Below are positions 6,052 to 8,932 of a stretch of 8,932 bases of DNA, in pieces. This DNA is from Deltaproteobacteria bacterium. GTDB taxonomy: Bacteria; SAR324; JACQKK01. The notes beneath the pieces are model-generated. The model saw only the letters and a program-made list of their open reading frames with translations, did no database searches and was not told where the DNA came from. Each line of letters opens with the position of its first letter. Positions within the stretch are counted from its first letter, which is position 1. The translations under genes and the position numbers were made by a program. The stretch is taken from contig JAOUPZ010000111.1 in assembly GCA_029879595.1 (NCBI GenBank), forward strand, positions 1 through 8,932, read 5' to 3'.

Positions 6052-6085
6052 ACCGGTCAGCCGGAGCAAGCCGCTCCGCCGGAGC
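6049..6085. repeat. Palindrome and overlapping stem-loops between the ParB-like and LpxH-like genes
   Basis: CTGACCGGTCAG (6049-6060) is a perfect 12-bp palindrome starting in the last partial unit of the 16-bp repeat. Next to it, CGGAGC (6062-6067) pairs with GCTCCG (6073-6078), and that second arm can instead pair with GGAGC (6081-6085), giving two exclusive hairpins. There is no T-run, so this is not a standard terminator. It could be an operator for LpxH or a 3' structure for the upstream transcript. Confidence 0.5.
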
Positions 6086-6102
6086 AGGCCCCGGCCCCCC
6101 GT

Positions 6103-7011
6103 TCATCTGAACCGGGCCAGGTTGCGCTCGGCCAGCTTCTGGCGGCGGAGCAGTTCCTGGCGCCGGGCGCGGGCCTCGGTCTTGAGGGCCGCCAGACGCT
6201 GGCGAGCCGCCTCAATGCCCATCTCCAGGCGGGTGCGTTCCCGCGACTCCTGGCGCTCCAGCCGCCTCAGGTCCGTGGCAGTGCGCCGCAGAAACCTCCG
6301 CCAGTATTTCTCCGAGTACGGAACGGCCTGCTGGTCGCGTGCCGGGAGCGGTTCGCGGACCCTGACACCCCGGCGGACCGGGGCAAAGGCCTGCGGGTTC
6401 AGGGTTTCCAGCTGCTTGGTAGAAAGGTTCTCGCTGATGATGCGCTGGGCGATGGCCATCTGCTCAGCGGCGGCGGCACGACCCACATAGCGCAAATGAC
6501 GCACGGTGAGCCTTTTGCCCTGGGGGTTCTGCCCCAGCCAGTGCCGCACCTCCGGCTGGATATTGGAGATGGCCAGAATGCCGGCCACAAAATCCCGGGA
6601 TTTACCGATGGCCTGGCCGGTGTGGGTCTGGGTCAGGCCGCAGCGGGTCCCCAGCGCCCGCAGCGTATCGGCCAGTTCGAACGGCTCCCAGGTTCCCCCA
6701 TGCAGCCGCTCGATCACCCGCAGTTCAGCGGCGTATTCCCGCCGGGGAGCCAGCACCAGCGCCTGGATGGACTTCAGCCTGAGCCTGCGCGCCGCGGCCA
6801 GTTGCAGGCCGCCGGTCACCAGCCGGTAGGGGGGCGCGTCGTCGTCGTGGGTTACCAGCAGGAGCCCCCGGGCGCCCTTGCGCCTCATATCGCGGGCCAG
6901 GCGGGCCACCGCCGGCTCATCGTCCTCGCCGGGCTCCTGTCCGGGCGCAAACCCGATCTCATCCGGGGGGATGGACTGCAACAGTCTGGGTTTCCGTTTT
7001 GGTCTGGCCAT
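6103..7011 (-). CDS. Orphan ParB-like DNA-binding protein
   Basis: This 302-residue protein has a ParB/Spo0J-type layout. The N-terminal domain covers residues 33-105 (GLLLVTHDDDAPPYRLVTGG, then LRLKSIQALVL). A helix-turn-helix follows at about 125-147 (LTQTHTGQAIGKSRDFVAGI), then a helical region to about 205. The C-terminus (about 245-300) is a long basic coiled coil rather than the short ParB dimerisation domain. Two motifs that bind CTP in ParB are degenerate: GERRxRA is replaced by GGLQLAA (67-73), and ENLQR by ERLHG (101-105). No parA or obvious parS site lies in the window. It may be a DNA-binding regulator or nucleoid protein of plasmid or chromosomal ParB ancestry. The ATG at 7011 has no good Shine-Dalgarno sequence, so the start is uncertain. 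The ParB relation is fairly secure; the role is not known. Confidence 0.72.
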   Translation of the reverse strand: MARPKRKPRLLQSIPPDEIGFAPGQEPGEDDEPAVARLARDMRRKGARGLLLVTHDDDAPPYRLVTGGLQLAAARRLRLKSIQALVLAPRREYAAELRVIERLHGGTWEPFELADTLRALGTRCGLTQTHTGQAIGKSRDFVAGILAISNIQPEVRHWLGQNPQGKRLTVRHLRYVGRAAAAEQMAIAQRIISENLSTKQLETLNPQAFAPVRRGVRVREPLPARDQQAVPYSEKYWRRFLRRTATDLRRLERQESRERTRLEMGIEAARQRLAALKTEARARRQELLRRQKLAERNLARFR

Positions 7012-7098
7012 GACAAGCAGGGAGAGTGTGAAGGAAGGGCCTGCGCCCGCCGGTTTTGCCGATTGCTCTACGGTCAGTTCCCGGCACGGTGACTATAC

Positions 7099-7125
7099 AT
7101 CATACAGGGGGAGAAGGTCCGTCAA
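7099..7125 (-). promoter_or_regulatory. Possible promoter for the ParB-like gene
   Basis: On the minus strand, TTGACG (7120-7125) overlaps the stop codon of the upstream lipoprotein gene and is followed by TATGAT (7099-7104). The 15-bp spacer is short. Transcription could equally continue from the lipoprotein gene, since no terminator is visible in the 110-bp gap. Confidence 0.28.
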
Positions 7126-7838
7126 AAGTCCTTTTCCTTTTTCACCGTCAACCAGAGGGAATTGCCCAGATCCTTTTCATTCCTTTCGCAGGAAACAATG
7201 TTCAGATTCCCAAAAATCCCCGATATCCAGCTGAGGAACAACTCCATCTTTTCCGGGCTGGCAATTTCCATCACATCGGTATTCACATAATTTGGCACTT
7301 GTTCCTCAACCATTTTAGTGGCCACACATTTTCCATCCTGGTATTTGATGCACCGATTGCTGATGACTTTTTGCAGGTAAGGGAACTTGAACCTGATTCC
7401 CTTCACGGCATATTCCGTCCAGGTCTTTTCGCCCCATCTTTTTACCAGTCGGCAGCAGCGGATCTCCTCCCCCCGGGTAATTTCCATTTCGATGGTCTCC
7501 TCACCCAGCAGCAGGTCCTTGGCCAGTTTCCTTGCTATAGACTTCAGCGAAAGCTTGGAACCGCCCCGCAGGGTATACTGAAAGATCACGGTATCGGGAG
7601 ATGTTTGTATCGCTTTGTCGAACTTCTTGGGAGGGTTCTGGGAAAACCAGTCCAAGGGTTCGATATCCTTTTTGACGGCGGCCTGGATCATCAGTTCATC
7701 CACGGCGCTTTTTCTGTCATAGGGATAAAGCCTTACTTCCTGTGGCTCATAACGGACATGGGACGGATGGCAGGAGGCCGACAGAAACAGGAGAGCTGGC
7801 ATCAGAAAGTATAGATTGGCGCGCACAAGACAGCTCAT
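7122..7838 (-). CDS. Putative lipoprotein of unknown function
   Basis: I do not recognise a family. From the ATG at 7838 the protein has 238 residues. It starts with a short basic region and a hydrophobic segment (about 9-20), then SASC with Cys23 as a likely lipidated residue. The -3 position is Ser rather than the usual Leu/Val/Ile, so the lipobox is imperfect and ordinary export is an alternative. The rest is soluble, with mixed alpha/beta character and further cysteines at 128, 129, 163, 171 and 217; the last four plus others could form disulfides. The frame can be extended to a TTG at 7856, but neither start has a strong ribosome site, and ATG is preferred. Base composition is visibly lower in GC than polA and the ParB-like gene on either side, which may mean transfer or relaxed codon use. 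It has its own promoter at 7988-8016. Confidence 0.68.
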   Translation of the reverse strand: MSCLVRANLYFLMPALLFLSASCHPSHVRYEPQEVRLYPYDRKSAVDELMIQAAVKKDIEPLDWFSQNPPKKFDKAIQTSPDTVIFQYTLRGGSKLSLKSIARKLAKDLLLGEETIEMEITRGEEIRCCRLVKRWGEKTWTEYAVKGIRFKFPYLQKVISNRCIKYQDGKCVATKMVEEQVPNYVNTDVMEIASPEKMELFLSWISGIFGNLNIVSCERNEKDLGNSLWLTVKKEKDF

Positions 7839-7869
7839 TCTTGCCGGTTTAGACAAGGTTTCGGGTCAA

Positions 7870-7911
7870 CCCACCCCTGCCCGTCCCCGGTGTGCACACC
7901 GCCGGGGTGGG
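7870..7911. promoter_or_regulatory. Nested palindromes in the lipoprotein gene's leader
   Basis: CGGTGTGCACACCG (7888-7901) is a perfect 14-bp palindrome. It sits inside an outer pair CCCACCCC (7870-7877) / GGGGTGGG (7904-7911); a competing CCCCGG/CCGGGG pairing overlaps both. The block lies 30-70 nt upstream of the lipoprotein start and downstream of its predicted promoter. It could be an operator for a dimeric repressor or an mRNA structure that occludes initiation. No T-run follows on either strand, so it is unlikely to be a terminator for polA. Confidence 0.5.
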
Positions 7912-7987
7912 GAAGACGCAACCCCTTTCAGGCCTGGTCAGAGGGTGTTCAGCCATCGTCCTGCAACTGCGAAATATTTATCGCCAA

Positions 7988-8016
7988 ATTATATTACCGT
8001 CATCACCGGATTGCAA
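7988..8016 (-). promoter_or_regulatory. Strong sigma70-type promoter for the lipoprotein gene
   Basis: On the minus strand, a perfect -10 TATAAT (7988-7993) follows TTGCAA (8011-8016, four of six) at the ideal 17-bp spacing. It lies just after the polA stop codon. A transcript from near 7981 would have a leader of about 140 nt containing the palindromes at 7870-7911. Confidence 0.65.
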
Positions 8017-8025
8017 AGTGGTGTG

Positions 8026-8932
8026 CTAATGGGCGGCCAGCCAGTTTTCCCCCATGCCCACCTCCACCTCCAGCGGCACCTTCAACCCCACGGCCCGGGA
8101 GATTTCCTCGCCGGTCATCTCGCTCACCACCAGTTCGCGCACCTGCTCCACCTCGTCCCGGGGCACATCGAACACCAGCTCGTCGTGGACGCTCAGCACC
8201 ATGCGGGCCCTGAGGCCTGATTGCTCCAGCCGGCGGTCGATGGCGATCATGGCCAGCTTGATGATCTCCGCGGCGGTGCCCTGGATGGGGGTGTTCACCG
8301 CAGCCCCCTCGGCCATGCGGGCCAGCTGTCCGTTGTTGCTGTTGATCTCCTGCAGGTAGCGCCTGCGCCCCATGCGGGTCAGGGCAAAGCCCTGTTTCCG
8401 CGCCCGCTCCAGCAGTTCTTCCTGCAGGTCGCGGATGGTGGCGTATTTTTCAAAGAAGCGTTCGATGAACCCGCGGGCCTCGTCGCGGGAGCACCCGGTG
8501 ACCTTGGCCAGGCGGTCCGCGCCCATGCGGTAGATCAGCCCGAAGTTCACCTCCTTGGCGATGGAGCGCATCTCCCGGGTGACCGCCTCCGGAGAAGTGT
8601 CGAAGATGGCCGCGGCGGTGAGGGCGTGGATGTCCTGGCCGGTGCGGTAGGCCTCAAGAAAGGTGGGGTCGCCGGAATAATCGGCCACCACCCGCAGCTC
8701 GATCTGGCTGTAATCCGCGCTGAGCAGCAGGTGGCCGTCATCCGAGGGCACGAACAGCGCCCGCACCTTGCGGCCCTGCTCGCTGCGCACCGGGATGTTC
8801 TGCAGATTGGGGTTGTCCGAGGCCAGCCTGCCGGTGGAGGCGCTGGTCTGGCGGAACGAGGAGTGTATGCGGCCCGTGACCGGGCTCACGAATCCCCCCA
8901 GCTGGTCCAGGTAGGTGTTTTTCAGCTTGGTC
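8026..8932 (-). CDS. polA: DNA polymerase I, C-terminal polymerase domain (5' end off right edge)
   Basis: The frame is open to the right edge, so only the last 301 residues are seen; the nuclease domains lie outside. The family A polymerase motifs are all present. Motif A is DYSQIELR (8692-8715), with the first catalytic Asp. Motif B (O-helix) is RSIAKEVNFGLIY. Motif C is VHDELVFD, with the second catalytic Asp. TGRLASDNPNLQNIP, just upstream of motif A, is also diagnostic. The protein ends normally at GENWLAAH. It fills gaps and replaces primers in replication and repair. One oddity: the residue after the O-helix Tyr, normally Gly (YG), is Arg (YR, codon 8527-8529). The Phe equivalent to E. 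coli Phe762 is kept. The last 301 residues include no start codon of the gene; apparent starts inside, such as GTG 8889, are not real. Confidence 0.97.
   Translation of the reverse strand, partial: TKLKNTYLDQLGGFVSPVTGRIHSSFRQTSASTGRLASDNPNLQNIPVRSEQGRKVRALFVPSDDGHLLLSADYSQIELRVVADYSGDPTFLEAYRTGQDIHALTAAAIFDTSPEAVTREMRSIAKEVNFGLIYRMGADRLAKVTGCSRDEARGFIERFFEKYATIRDLQEELLERARKQGFALTRMGRRRYLQEINSNNGQLARMAEGAAVNTPIQGTAAEIIKLAMIAIDRRLEQSGLRARMVLSVHDELVFDVPRDEVEQVRELVVSEMTGEEISRAVGLKVPLEVEVGMGENWLAAH

Noticed and set aside
7870..7911. Terminator of polA
   Set aside because: The hairpin has no T-run on the minus strand and lies downstream of a strong promoter, so it fits a leader structure better.

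Overview
This 8.9 kb window is GC-rich and gene-dense, and it looks chromosomal. The genes suggest a Gram-negative, respiratory proteobacterium. An LpxH-like lipid A phosphoesterase implies an outer membrane. There is a lipoprotein with at least nine haems, two periplasmic DUF3015-type proteins and another likely lipoprotein. A multihaem cytochrome beside housekeeping genes would fit the former Deltaproteobacteria (Desulfuromonadota/Desulfobacterota), but that placement is inference. No rRNA, tRNA, transposase, integrase or CRISPR array was seen.

Layout, left to right. Positions 1-240 (minus) hold the start of an exported-protein ORF that leaves the window; its leader is built from a 15-bp tandem repeat. 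A clear intrinsic terminator (270-306) closes a minus-strand operon of two DUF3015 paralogues (338-859 and 916-1398), which probably starts at a promoter near 1494-1524. Next is ribF (1537-2460, minus), with a promoter whose -10 is overlapped by an inverted repeat. A divergent, AT-rich 343-bp intergenic region separates it from the only plus-strand gene, the multihaem cytochrome lipoprotein (2804-4237). A perfect 10-bp hairpin (4276-4302) lies between the convergent 3' ends.

The right half is all minus strand. In transcription order, from the right edge, it holds the C-terminal part of DNA polymerase I (polA, 8026-8932), a lower-GC putative lipoprotein with its own strong promoter and palindrome-rich leader (7122-7838), an orphan ParB-like protein whose nucleotide-binding motifs are degenerate (6103-7011), a 16-bp tandem repeat plus palindromes (5998-6085), an LpxH-like phosphoesterase (5120-5932), and a small RNase H-like exonuclease ending in a likely sliding-clamp-binding peptide (4304-4915).

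No single pathway links the genes. Themes are envelope and electron transfer (cytochrome, DUF3015 pair, lipoprotein, LpxH), flavin cofactors (RibF) and DNA metabolism (PolA, clamp-associated exonuclease, ParB-like protein). I see no clearly new multi-gene defence or mobile system. The most notable points are the exonuclease with the clamp motif, the ParB-like protein without its CTP-binding motifs, the repeat-built signal peptide, and the unusual CX7CH motif in the cytochrome.
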